DNA from: Mycoplasma anseris ATCC 49234
GTDB taxonomy: Bacteria; Bacillota_I; Bacilli_A; Mycoplasmatales; Metamycoplasmataceae
Direction of reading: 5' to 3'
Assembly (NCBI RefSeq): GCF_000702805.1
Contig: NZ_JNJX01000001.1
Coordinates: 1-64,000, forward strand
Length of the DNA: 64,000 nucleotides
The notes below the pieces were generated by a model, which was given only the letters and a program-made list of their open reading frames with translations, did no database searches and was not told the origin of the DNA. Position numbers and translations under genes: made by a program. Shown here piece after piece: positions 21,388 to 32,004 of the stretch (the stretch's first letter is position 1; each line of letters starts with the position of its first letter).

Positions 21388-22050
21388 ATGAATCCAAACA
21401 TAATTAATAACTTGGTAGATTTTATAAAAAATTCACCTAAGAAATCAAAAGAGGAAGTTTTAAAAGTAATTAGTGGAAAAGAAAATCTTGGCGGAAGACC
21501 TAAAATTAATTTGAATGGTGAGGTGAGAGGGTTTTTTCGATTTACTGAATTGAATGATATTTTAACTTTTAGGAAGTGGAAAGAAAATTTAGATCAAAGA
21601 GGAATTTCAATCCAAAAAGAAGTTAATGATTTAATAAGAAAAGGCATTTCTGAAAGTGAAGCAATTGGTTCGATAAGAAGTTTCAAAAATGAAATTAGAT
21701 ATGCATTAACTAAGGCTAATTTTGCTGCACTTTCGCCTTTTTATACCAAATTAGAAAAGCATTTACTTAAACAAGATTTAATGATTGATGTAATTAATTA
21801 TAAGTTGAATTTAATAATCAACACCTTATTTGGAGTAATTGATATAAACAGTGATAAAGCATTTGAACTTATATCAGCTAATGATATTGAAACAGAACCT
21901 AATATATTTAATTTAATAAAAAAAGATATGTATACAAAAATTGAAAAGCGATTTGAAGTTTTGGAAGAAAAACAAAAAGAAATTAATAAAACTAATAATG
22001 AATTTTTAGAAGATGTATTTTTTAATGAGGATCAAAAAATTTATGGATAA
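21388..22050 (+). CDS. ICE hypothetical protein (Mbov_0398 type)
   Basis: 220 residues, 15 bases after the VirB4-like gene, ribosome binding site AAGGAAG. It is soluble, charged and mostly helical, with a basic N-terminal third (SKEEVLKVISGKENLGGRPK) and a C-terminal coiled-coil stretch (KKDMYTKIEKRFEVLEEKQK). Its position between the VirB4 ATPase and the giant surface protein is the slot named Mbov_0398 in related ICEs. Its role is unknown. The end overlaps the next gene by 8 bases. Confidence 0.7.
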   Translation: MNPNIINNLVDFIKNSPKKSKEEVLKVISGKENLGGRPKINLNGEVRGFFRFTELNDILTFRKWKENLDQRGISIQKEVNDLIRKGISESEAIGSIRSFKNEIRYALTKANFAALSPFYTKLEKHLLKQDLMIDVINYKLNLIINTLFGVIDINSDKAFELISANDIETEPNIFNLIKKDMYTKIEKRFEVLEEKQKEINKTNNEFLEDVFFNEDQKIYG

Positions 22051-25000
22051 AAAGAAGATATTTAAAAAGATTTTTATTGGTGGTGGCCTTGTTGGTGTTT
22101 TTGGACTAATAGGGGCTGGTATTCAATATGCTGTTAACAAAGATAAAAATGCAAAAGTTGAAGAAGAAAAAGAAGAAAAAGAAGAAAAAGAGAAGAATGC
22201 GAAGAATAATGAAGAAATCAAAAAGTTTCAAAAAAACTCAATTTCTTCTTTTTCTCTACTAAGAGAATTTGAAGAGATTCCATTTGATTCCAAACATAAA
22301 GAATGAGTACCAGAAACAATTGATGATTCTTTATGAGAAAATCTTTCAGAAAAAGTTATTGAAACCAGAAAAAGTTCATACTTTATGATTTCAGATGCTA
22401 AATTATCTGATGCTAAAAATAAATTGATAAAAAAAATCGAAAGTAGAATTGCAAGTTATAACTGAAAGCGAAAATATGGTTCCAAAGCCGAAAAAGAACA
22501 ATGAAGAAATGTTAAAATTTCATCCGATTATACAATAAGTGAATCAAATAGTACAAAACCAGTTTATTGTATAGGTATAAATTGTCGTGGTTCTTATGAA
22601 CATACAAAAATATTTTCTGTTAGTTGAATTAACTACAAAATTAGTTATGAAATATATAAAGATGTATATGATGAACGTGGTGCTTATGATACTTTTAAAA
22701 TGCGATTTAAGACTGCATTTGATAAGCAAAAGACAAGTGATAATAAATTAATTTTAGAAACTGATTATCAAAATGAAGATATAACTAATTTCAAAATTAA
22801 TGAGTCTAAGTATGAATCATTTGAGTCAAACTATGAAAAATTAAGTAAATGATTTGATTACAATTTTAAATCAAATAATTTAATCAATGGATGAAGTTTA
22901 AAATGAGAAATCAATAAGGATAATAACAACGCCTTTAATGTTTTCATTCAAGATAGTAATGGTAAAATACAATACATTTTTAAGAATATTAATATTAAAT
23001 GAAAACCTAATGAAAAACTTGGTATTTTAGACATTACTGATAGGTTAGTAATTAAACCATCTAAATATGTTGATTTTCGTGAACAAAGTCTTAATAATCC
23101 AACTGCTTTAACAATGGATAAACCAACCAGAAAACCAAATGATAGTGAAATTAAAAAAACTGGTAAAGAAATTTATTTAGGGACATGAATTTATCATGCC
23201 CCAGTATCTGTTAGTTTTTTAGCCTTAACAAAAGAAAATGAAGTATTAGAAATTAATGGAACCAAAATTGATGTATTAAATCAATTATTTACTTACACAC
23301 TTTATGATCAAAGAAAAAATCCTAACGATCAAGAAGAAATTAATGTAGGTGATAAAGATAATCCTAAAAATGTAAAGAAAAATGAATACACAATTACAAT
23401 AAGTGTTTTTGATAATATTAACACCGATGATTCATATAAAGAAAAATACACTTATAAAATCATTATTGATAGTAAAGCAAATGCTCAAGATTATAAATGA
23501 TATGCTTGAAATCCTGAAAAAATTAAAACTCAGAAAGATAGAATTACAAAGTATTTAACTGATGAAAATGATAATCCTATTTTCGATGAAAAGGGGAACT
23601 TAATTCCCAATCCAAAATATGACCCTCTAATTGATGAAAACACTGGAACAAAGAAAGAATTAGTTTGATTAGATTTTTCACAACTAAACTTAAAATGAGA
23701 TCAAAGTGATTTTGATGAATACTACGAAAAATTTATTGAAAAATATAAAATAAATCGAATTGCTTACCCAAAAGAAAAGATGTGAAATTATCACAAAGAA
23801 ACTTCTTTACCTCCTTTTACTTATAATTTATTACATTTTTCAAACAATCGATTAACTGCTAATGATAAAGGAGTTATTGCTGAGGCATCAGTTTTAGGTA
23901 AAGGAGCAATAAAACAACTTGTTGGAAAGACTCAACAATATTTATTATTTAAATTAGACCAAGTAAAAGATAATAAATGAAATTTGGAACTATTAGACAA
24001 TAAAGTAAGTGATTATTCATATTTTTCTACAACGGGGCTATATTTATTTGTAAGTGCTCCTGAAAATGGAATTTCTTCATACAAATTAATTTTAATTGAT
24101 GAAAGAAATGATCATAATGTTAATAATAAATTATTTACTGAAATTAAAAATGATTTGAATTATATTAATAATTTATGAACAACCACACAGGGTTTCTTCT
24201 TTAAGAATTTCTTAATTAAAAGAATTAATTTAGATGATTCTACAATTGAAAAACTAAACTATGAAGAACTAATGGAATATTGAAAAGCATATATTAGTTT
24301 CTTAGCATATAGTGGTGAAGAAAATATTATTATCGAGCCTTCTTTTAATATCTCATCATTACAAAATAAATTTAATAATGCAAATGAATTAAGAGAATTT
24401 CTAAGTCAAACATATGCCAACCCTAATGATTTTATTAGAGACTTTGGAAATGGTAAATTTATAAATGAATTAGGTATCAGAGAAATGAATGTTAGTGATG
24501 AAGGTTTATTATCATTTAAATTATATGTAGCCAACCCTGATCTACGCTTTAAACTTAATAATATTGATTATCAATTTAAAATTAATTTCATTGATGAAAC
24601 CACTCAACATAGTAATATTTTTATCTATTGAAATGAATTAAGTTTTCTAAGAATTTATAGTCAAGCAAATACTAATAAATCATTTATGAAACTTATTCAT
24701 GATGAATTAAGCCAAAATGGCTTTTCAAACTTTATCAATAATAATGTTAGTGATTTAGATAAGATTGATGTCGAAAATTCACTTTTATATTTAGCAAATG
24801 ATCAAGAATTTAACATTGAATTAAAATTAAAGGAAACTTATAAGGCTAATACTAATTTAATTAATCCTTTTTTCACTTTTAGACTAAATTATTTAAATCC
24901 TGAGAATGAAATTTTTAATGATTTTGAACCAAAAAAAATTGTTTTAAATAATATTAATGAAAAAGATGAATTAATCAATACTATTCAAAACAAAATTGTT

Positions 25001-26692
25001 GAACAAATTACAACATATAACCCTGATTTAGTTTTAAATAAGCATTATAAAATTAATTTAACTGATGAACTAATCAATCAAATTCTTAATTATAAAACTC
25101 ATGATGTTAATACACAAAATCCATTTTGACTTGTAATACTTCCTAAATCTCCATATTATGCTAAAAATAAAATCTTATTTCCAATAATCAATTTAGATTT
25201 TTATCATTTTGAAGATCTACATTTCAAAGATATTATTTTTAATCAATCAATTGAAAATTTAGAAGATGAAAATGATTTAGTTTCATCTTTAAGAAAAGAA
25301 ATTGAAAAACAAATTAATCGCCAATTAAAAGCATTAACAAACAACATTTTCTATTATGAAAACAATGAAAATAGCAATGTCGATATTGTTGGATTAGATG
25401 ATCAATACTTACAATGATTATTAACTCAAAAAGAGTTAAACTTAGAAATAACCCCTAAATCATATATGTTAGATCGCGGTTCAGGTATTGCTCATGTTAA
25501 AGTTATTAATACTTATTATGGTAAGAGGGAACCCTTTGATTTAAACGAATTTCATATTGAAGATCTTAAATTAAGAAGCACTAATGTAAAGGACGTTGAA
25601 GAAGAAATTAAAAGTTATGTTGCAGAAAAGTTTAGATTTATGGATTTAAAGGAATTTAAAGACTATGAATTTGAAAATCTAAATCAAAACACCATTTATG
25701 AGTCATTTAAAAAGAAAGATAGTTCTAAAAGTTTAGCAATAACAATTAAAGGTATTTCTTCAAATGTTTCAGGAAAATTAAGTTTTATGGCTAAAAAAGA
25801 AATTAAATTTAATCTTTTGGATTATGAATGAAATAACATTAATTTAAACATTGATGTAAATTATCATTCATATGGTCAAAAACTATTAATTTTAGAAACA
25901 ATGAAGAAAGAAATTCAAAAGCAGTTGCAAAACCAAATTAATACTAATTTTCAAACTGAGATATATGATCTTTCCTTAGATTTCAAAATTATTCCTAATT
26001 TAGAAAATTCGGAAATTTTAGAAATCTTATTCTTTAATCGACCATTAACAATCAAAGTTATTGCTTATTCATTTGATTTGGATGGAGAATTTGAAATTAA
26101 AATAAAAAATTCTCATCCAAGTGCTAATAAACCCCTTGATTTAAAAATTATTAACCTACCAGAACTTGAAATAGAAATTAATAAAAATCAAAGCAAAGAA
26201 GAATTATGATTGCTTTTTGAAAATAAAGTAAATCAACACATTAATGATAATGAGGTCTTAAATGCCCTTAATTTAAACAGAAATATTGATTTTGATATTA
26301 ATGTTGTCTTTTTTGAAACAATCTTTGATAATGGTGTTTATACTTCTTTTAATGACGATACTTCTGAACTGATTTTTAAATACTTTTATAATACTAAGAA
26401 TGAAATTATTTATAATGAGAAAGTTTTTAAACAAATTGAAAGAATTAAAATTGCCCTTATTGCTAAACCTGATTCAAACTTATTAAATGGTTCTAAAACA
26501 GAATTTAATGTTAAATCTAAGTTAATTTCTTTTGATAAGGAAAAAGAAATTGAAGTCAATGATAAAAAAACATTTAAACTAAGTAAAAAATCTCTTATTT
26601 GAATAATCCCACTATCTGTATTAGGGCTTGGTGCTATATCCTTTGGTGGTTGAGCCTTATATGTAAGATATGGTAAAAAGAAAATAAAATAA
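22043..26692 (+). CDS. giant bitopic ICE surface protein (CDS19, Mbov_0399 type)
   Basis: 1549 residues in one frame with about 20 UGA-Trp codons. Membrane helix 1 is at residues about 9-31, followed by a glutamate/lysine run (EEEKEEKEEKEK); a second helix (about 1520-1543) lies close to a lysine-rich end. The long middle therefore sits on one side of the membrane, probably outside. It contains repeated LDFKI/DLKI/INF strands suggestive of repeated beta domains, but no motif I can name. Homologues are among the most conserved mycoplasma ICE genes. Start 22043 has GAGG 12 bases upstream; in-frame ATGs at 22013 and 22025 are alternatives. A strong terminator follows. Confidence 0.8.
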
Positions 26693-26697
26693 AAAAA

Positions 26698-26738
26698 GAA
26701 GCCACAATTTAAACTTAAAAAGTTTAAGTGGCTTTTTA
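26698..26738. terminator. bidirectional intrinsic terminator between convergent ICE genes
   Basis: The stem has AAGCCAC paired with GTGGCTT and an inner TAAACTT paired with AAGTTTA, with A and T runs on both sides. It lies between the stop of the giant surface protein (plus) and the stop of the Mbov_0400-like gene (minus, 26736), so it serves both. Confidence 0.85.
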
Positions 26739-27419
26739 TAATTCTAATTCTAAGTCTTTTTCCTTCGGCATCTCATTTTGCTTTTCAGGAGTTTTTTCGA
26801 TCTCTTTTTCTTGTTTGGTTTGCTTATTTATTCATTTACGATATTCTACATCAAAGTAGTTATCTTGGTTATATGCAGAAATCTTTTGGTTTTCATCCAA
26901 TGAATTAAAGATTTCTAAACTATGTTCTAAAAAATGATAATTTCTTTGAAATGCCTCAGTTTTACTATACCAAGTTGCCTTAGAATATGAAATAGATTCA
27001 ATTTCAAAAATATTAAAATCTTTATTCTTAATATTTTCTAAAACTTGTTTCATTATGGCATTATAAACCCCTTGATTAAGTAAGATACCATTGTTGGTTT
27101 TATCAATTTCAAATAGACTAAAAAACAATTCTTTTTCCATAACATTAATCGCTCTTGTATTAATTGCTGAAAAATGTCCATCACCATATATTCCCTGAGG
27201 AACAAGAATGTTGGTTTTATCTTTCTTGGTTTCCTTGTAATTTCCTTCCTTAACACTTTTTGCAGCTAAATAATACACCTTATCATTTGATACAAAAATA
27301 ATATATGGCCTATTTATTTTGAATATGTTTGTTTTAAAAATTTCGTGAGATTTATTTCTTCCAATAGTTGCATATGATTTATTAATGTTTCTTTGTTTTC
27401 ATATAGTTCCGTTTATCAT
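26736..27419 (-). CDS. ICE hypothetical protein (Mbov_0400 type)
   Basis: 227 residues from ATG 27419 to TAA 26736, the only minus-strand gene of the ICE. It reads through UGA-Trp codons at 27399-27401 and 26832-26834. Basic and polar, it carries segments such as NDKVYYLAAKSVKEGN and GIYGDGHFSAINTRAINVMEK and an acidic proline-glutamate tail. No signal or membrane segment. The start codon lies only 6 bases after a TATAAT box, so the message may be leaderless. Function unknown; its place next to the transposase and on the opposite strand suits a regulator of excision. Confidence 0.7.
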
Positions 27420-27440
27420 ATATAAATTATAATCCAGATA
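27420..27440 (-). promoter_or_regulatory. TATAAT box six bases before the Mbov_0400-like start
   Basis: TATAAT occupies 27431-27426 on the minus strand and the ATG begins at 27419, about where transcription should start. The region upstream is the terminator of a GC-rich RNA element, so the gene could be read either from this box without a leader or by read-through of that terminator. Confidence 0.45.
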
Positions 27441-27442
27441 AA

Positions 27443-27552
27443 ATAAAAAAACAGGATTACCCTGCTTGCGCCCTTTTTCATTCCCGTCACGTCGCCAAGA
27501 TAAACTCTTGACCCGTGATCACAGTCGGAGTTGCGCCTCTCTTCTTATATGT
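27443..27552 (-). ncRNA. GC-rich structured RNA candidate with its own terminator
   Basis: About 85 bases (27458-27542) are close to half G+C in a region otherwise very AT-rich, with no reading frame. On the minus strand it can fold: TCACG pairs with CGTGA around CAAGA-GTTTA-TCTTG, and GCGC near the 5' side can pair with GCGC near the 3' side. It ends with CAGG-GTAAT-CCTG followed by seven T, an intrinsic terminator. Upstream, TTGTTT (27586-27581) and TAAAAT (27562-27557) 18 bases apart form a plausible promoter. It is either a small RNA or a terminator-controlled leader of the 26736-27419 gene. It does not match any riboswitch consensus I know. Confidence 0.55.
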
Positions 27553-27742
27553 AATTATTTTATCATAAAAAATTTGTAAAAAACAAAAAAACAAAATTTC
27601 TTCCGCATTCGTTTGCACTTTCCAATTTTTTTGTTAAGATAAACTTTTTGATAATGGATCATATTTATAGTTGTGTGCTATTTTATACACAATTAATCTA
27701 TTATAAAAATTATGTTGCTTTAATTTTTCTTAAAATTTTAAT
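27553..27742 (+). other. AT-rich intergenic stretch before the transposase
   Basis: It holds the divergent promoter zone. TTGTGT (27671-27676) and ACACAA (27687-27692) form a small inverted repeat, followed by AT-rich DNA up to the transposase ATG. No gene is seen. Confidence 0.4.
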
Positions 27743-28939
27743 ATGGAAGACAATTATTCTAATGAATATAATGAATTTGAAATTAAATCTTATATTAAAG
27801 AAATAGAAAAATTAGATGAAGAATATAGAAATTCAGACAAAAGAAAAAATAATGGTTGAAAAATTCATTCTTATGTTATTAGAAAAATTAAGATAAGACA
27901 AGGCGTTTTAAATGTAAAACTTACTAAATATAAGAAATTCATTAATGGTAGATATAAAACATATATATTTAATGATTTTTATTTATTACATAATAATTTT
28001 AATAAACAAATAGATGCTAATTACATAAATCAAATTACTTCTGAATATTTAAATGGTGCTAGTTATCGCCAATTAGAAAATAAATATAAAGTTAGCAGAA
28101 CTACTATTTTAAATTACATTAAGAATAACATAAACAAAGTTTCTGCTCCTTATTCAAATCTAAAAAAATATAATAATTTAAAGAATGGTGATGTGTTATA
28201 TATAAGTGTTGATGATACTTATTTAAAATATAAACAAGGTAGAAATACTGTAAGAAAAACAAAATGTCGCGTTGCTAATTTTTGAATGAGAAATAAAAAA
28301 GGACAAATGATTAATACAAACCATTTAATCCTCTTTTATCATAGCAAGTATTTAATTAAGACAAGCATTTATGCTTCTGAAATTAATAATGTTATTTATC
28401 ATTTTTATAAGCAAAACCTAAAAATTATAATTCTTGGCGATGGTGCAAAATGAATAAAAAAATTGGCCAATCTCTTGGGTGCTAAAAATATTTTATGCAG
28501 ATTTCATTTATATGCTAAATTAAGAGTTATATTTAACAATAGTACTGAAACTAAAAAGGATTTAATCTCACTTTATAATGACACTGGAATACATTTAAGA
28601 CAAACAATTTATCAGTATTTACATGATTATAAAATCAAAGAAATTGTCAAATTGATATCTCAAAATTATAATTTGATCTTTCATTACTTAGGTGAAAATA
28701 AGGCAAAATTATTACATAATTTTTCAATATATTTAAATAGAAATAGATTGGGTATTTTGGAAATAAAAGATGATAATGAAATCTATAATGGAAATAATGC
28801 TGAACCATTTATTTCGCACTTGATAAAAAGAAAAACAAAGCATTCTTGAAGCATTTATAGCATAAATAATGTAGTAAATTTAATATTAAATGACTATGCA
28901 ATTACCAATTATCCACTTTATATAAAAGTGAATTTTTAA
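27743..28939 (+). CDS. DDE transposase of the ICE (ISLre2/UPF0236-like, Mbov_0401 type)
   Basis: 398 residues, ATG 27743 to TAA 28937-28939. An N-terminal helix-turn-helix region (residues about 110-135, GASYRQLENKYKVSRTTILN) is followed by a DDE catalytic core. VDDTYLKYKQG contains D157 and D158, ILGDGAKW contains D233, FHLYAKL follows as in ISLre2 proteins, and NAEPFISHLIKR contains E354. This protein type drives excision and integration of mycoplasma ICEs, and it lies at the right end next to the terminal repeat. The ribosome binding site is weak. Confidence 0.85.
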
Positions 28940-29126
28940 TGTTTAAAATTTTATTATTCCATTTTTTATACCATTAAAATATTAATTTTTTATATTTATT
29001 ATATAAATATAATATTTTATTTTAATAAGTTTTAAATAGTTAAATTATTTTTTAATGCTTTAAATTTTAGTTTTTTGTGCTTAAAATTATTTTAAATTTT
29101 AATATTTTCATTACAATGTAATGAAG
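28940..29126. other. very AT-rich spacer with a 15-bp palindrome
   Basis: Almost pure A/T with no frame of credible composition. CATTACA and TGTAATG form a perfect inverted repeat around one base at 29109-29123, just before the GC-rich island. Confidence 0.4.
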
Positions 29127-29240
29127 AAAAAGGAGATAGCACCCTGTTTAAGGTTTTGTGTGCGTTGTTCTCCGGTACTTTATAGTAATGTGTGAGTGTG
29201 CGCACGCGCCCGATAACTATGGTTTTTTAATAAAAAAACC
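29127..29240 (-). ncRNA. second GC-rich structured element near the ICE right end
   Basis: A GC-rich island in AT-rich DNA. On the minus strand GGAGA (29172-29168) pairs with TCTCC (29136-29132), with an inner GCAC/GGTGC pairing, and five T follow: a terminator shape. Further in are the palindrome GTGCGCAC (29198-29205), a hairpin TACT-TTAT-AGTA, and at the other edge a hairpin GGTTTTTT/AAAAAACC (29221-29240). There is no reading frame. It could be a minus-strand small RNA or, given its hairpins and position outside the genes, the ICE transfer origin. Neither is proven. Confidence 0.4.
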
Positions 29241-29538
29241 TCTTAAAATAAAAAACTAAAAATTTTAGGATTTAGCAGTAGATTTAAAAATTTAAAAATT
29301 ATAAAAAAAATTAATAAGCGTGATAAAATGATATTTGAGTAATAGTTATAAAAAAACAGCCTAAATTTAGTAAGTTTATTCAAACAATTTGTGTTTTCAC
29401 AACCAATTTTTTATGTACTAAATAACTATTAAGCACTTTAAATTTGACACCATCAAATTTTTTTAAAATAAAGTAACTTAATGATTTTTGCTTTTTATAA
29501 ATACATAAAATTTCTTTGTATTTTAAAAATAAATTAGG
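29241..29538. other. AT-rich non-coding DNA around the ICE right end
   Basis: Apart from the terminal repeat it contains a small hairpin TTGTG-TTTT-CACAA at about 29388-29402 and no credible gene on either strand. Confidence 0.4.
29431..29457 (-). repeat. ICE right terminal inverted repeat (IR-R)
   Basis: Its reverse complement matches 6086-6112 at 22 of 27 positions. Like the left end it contains an internal TTTGA / TCAAA hairpin around CACCA. It lies about 490 bases beyond the transposase stop and about 80 bases before the stop of the next chromosomal gene. The bases just outside (a run of T) do not repeat those outside the left end. Confidence 0.7.
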
Positions 29539-30786
29539 TTAACATTTAGAGAAGATTTTATTTAAGATTTGTTGTTCTAAAATCGAATGTAATTCATTTA
29601 ATAAATATGATCTTAAATCATTTGTTTTAAAATCTAAATGACTTTCTATATTAATAAAATTCTTGGGAAATTTATGTCAAAAATCTTGTTTCAAATTTGT
29701 GTTTATCTCAATATTAAAAAATGAAATACTTTCATTAAATTCAGCTAATTTCAAAAAATATTCTTCTCTATTGGTTAAGAATATATCAATTGAATTCATA
29801 AGATTAATAGTTTCTTCATCAAATAATTTACTAAATTCTTTTTTATTAAAAAATTCTTGGTTAAATTCCTTAAATGTTTCTTTTTCAAAATCCAAATTTA
29901 ATAGTTTGCCCAATTCATTAAACAAAATATTCATATTTGTTATAAATCTTTTTCTATATGGAAAATGATAATAGACAATAAAATTACTCAATAATAGTGT
30001 TGAGAGGGCTTCCTTTATTTTTGTCTTATTTTTTAGTTTGGACTTATTTCAATAATAAAGCCATGCCAAATCTCAGATAGAATTTCTTAATTTATTTACA
30101 TCTTTATGCATCACTATATATTCCATAATCTGAAACATTTTCATTGCTATTTGTCAATATTCATTAACTAAAAATTGTTTTCCTTTTTTGATGACAAAAT
30201 TTGATGAAGCTATTTTTTGAGGAAGTATTTCATATCAATATCCATCTATTCAAAATTTTACATATGAATCATGTCAATTCTGAATACAAGCCAAATTCTT
30301 TGAAGTTCTTAAGTCCTTTATTTCTAATCTTTCTTTGTGTGAATTCAATAATAAATCAAAATCATTGTTTTTTCTTCAAAAAATTCCATCATTATATAAA
30401 ATTGCATAACTGCCTTGCAATATATGTTTATTTATGAATGTATTCTTTGTTTTAAAATAGAATGATGCTCTAATTAACCTTTTAATTTGAAGGCTAAGAA
30501 TAAAATAATTTAATTTATATAGCATTTTTATTGACCTAAAATAATTATTAAATATATTGCATTCAATATTAGCTAATATTAAAAACAACGAACATAAATA
30601 AGCACCAATTAATGAAATAGTCAAATTTATATATAAATAAACATTAAGTTTATAGAAAATAAATCCTAAAATCATTATTAGATTTAGTAACATTAAAAAT
30701 AACAATGCTCAAAATAGTTGGTGCTTCTTTTTTGTGATCAATAAATTCAATTTATAAGCAATATCTTTTATTTCTTTCTTATTCAT
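29539..30786 (-). CDS. unknown protein with two N-terminal membrane helices (operon gene 4)
   Basis: 415 residues in one frame through nine UGA-Trp codons, ATG 30786 to TAA 29539. Two hydrophobic helices lie at about residues 26-50 and 58-80, followed by a long soluble, aromatic-rich domain with no recognised motif. The start overlaps the stop of the preceding frameshifted gene (ATGAATAA shared), so translation is coupled. It ends about 80 bases from the ICE right end. No family recognised. Confidence 0.7.
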
Positions 30787-31382
30787 TATTGCATTCTTCT
30801 TTATGAAAATTCTTTTTATCAATAAATTCATAGCTTATAAATTGTTTTTTAATTAAATCATTATAAATTTTATTATTATATGATATAACTTTTGCATTAA
30901 ATAAAATAGTAAGGAATAACCCTCAAACAATTGAAATTGAAATTCCCATTATTATAAAAATTAAAGAATTACTTTTTGCATCAGATGTTCAATTTCAAAC
31001 AAATAAACCAAATAAAATTGCTGAAACAACTATTTCATATAATAATGATATTAAAAAAAAACACTAATTTCTTTACTCTCTCTTTCTTATCCTTAATTTT
31101 TAGAAGAAAAATTATTATTAGTGACACTTGAATAAGATGAATTATTATATAAGTAATGCCTAAAATTACAATTAAAAATCAGTTATTTTCAGTAGGTATA
31201 TTATCAAAATAAAGTAATAGTATAACTAAGAAGATTGGTAAGAAAAATTCTCTTACAATTGAATAAATCAAATATGTTTTCAAACACATTTGTTGTTTTT
31301 TTAATTCAACTAATTCTTTTTTTCATGTCTTAAGAAAAGTAAATGAAAATTCTTTTTTTGTTGTTTCTTTAAAAATAATCAT
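30779..31382 (-). pseudogene. membrane protein frameshifted at a T9 tract, possibly phase-variable (operon gene 3)
   Basis: From ATG 31382 the frame runs through two to three hydrophobic helices to GTG TTT TTT TTT at 31064-31053 and then stops at 30969-30971. If the nine T (31061-31053) were eight, the frame would continue with another two hydrophobic helices and a polar tail to TAA 30779-30781, overlapping the next start codon exactly as operon neighbours do. The full product would be about 200 residues with four membrane helices. A break exactly in a homopolymer suggests slipped-strand phase variation, here OFF; a sequencing error in the tract is the alternative. Confidence 0.6.
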
Positions 31383-31386
31383 TCTT

Positions 31387-32004
31387 TTAAAAAAAATATT
31401 GATTTAACAAAATTATTTCAATCCAAGTTTTATTTTTATTTAATAAATATTGCCTATTTAAAAATGCCAATAAATTAATAAATTTGAGCTTCCCATTTGG
31501 ATTCTCTTTTTCATACTCTGAAAAAAGTTCATAAATTCCATCAATATAAATAAAAGAAAAATGTTTAAAAAACAATATAAATTTTTTATTTTTTGTGTTT
31601 TTTTTGTCAGGTCATAAGACTAAATTCAAATCCGATAAAACTCAATAATGCATTGTAATAATTAAATAAAGTCTAAAAAATTTAATGAATTTGAAAAAAT
31701 TTACATTCTTCCATCTCATTGTTTGATTGCTGAAAATTAATCTTAATATTAAAAGTAATCCAATGATTAATAACAAAATGGAGGAAGGTATATAAATTCC
31801 TCAAAGCAAATAAGGTGTTTTAACCAATATTTTGTCTCATTTTTGTGAATTTATTAAAATTGTTGAAATCGCAATCATGAATCAATAATTTATTCCCAAA
31901 ATTGAAAAAGCAAATTTAGATTCTTTTTTTCTTTCTTTATAAGAAAATTCATAATTATATATTTGCATTGCACTTAAATATATTTTATTATTAGGTCTAA
32001 GCAT
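31387..32004 (-). CDS. unknown membrane protein (operon gene 2)
   Basis: 205 residues with UGA-Trp codons, ATG 32004 to TAA 31387. Two hydrophobic segments lie in the first half (ILGINYWFMIAISTILI and SILLLIIGLLLILRLIF), then a basic cytoplasm-like region and an aromatic-rich C-terminal part. It overlaps the upstream gene by 8 bases and is followed 4 bases later by the frameshifted membrane protein. Function unknown. Confidence 0.65.

Larger units (their letters stand above)
6086..29457 (+). mobile_element. mycoplasma integrative conjugative element (about 23.4 kb)
   Basis: The element is defined by terminal inverted repeats (6086-6112 and 29431-29457), a relaxase, a VirD4/TraG coupling protein, VirB2-, VirB6- and VirB4-like transfer genes and a DDE transposase at the right end. 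The gene order from the VirB2-like protein to the transposase matches what I recall of mycoplasma ICEs (ICEA, ICEF, ICEB; NCBI family names Mbov_0395 to Mbov_0401). In those elements the DDE transposase, not a tyrosine integrase, drives excision and integration. All backbone genes are open, so the element may be functional. The cytosine methyltransferase pair and the acidic protein are cargo within the operon. Confidence 0.85.

Noticed and set aside
22043-26692. TALE-like or other tandem repeat protein
   Set aside because: I recalled that some M. hominis ICEs encode TALE-like repeats, but no regular short repeat period is visible in any ICE protein here.
27443-27552. Known riboswitch or SRP RNA
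   Set aside because: Compared from memory with lysine, SAM, purine, TPP, FMN, glycine, T-box and 4.5S RNA signatures; none of their invariant cores is present.
6078-29465. Target-site duplication flanking the ICE
   Set aside because: The eight bases outside each repeat differ; only TAAAAT is shared at unequal distance, which is expected by chance in A/T-rich DNA.
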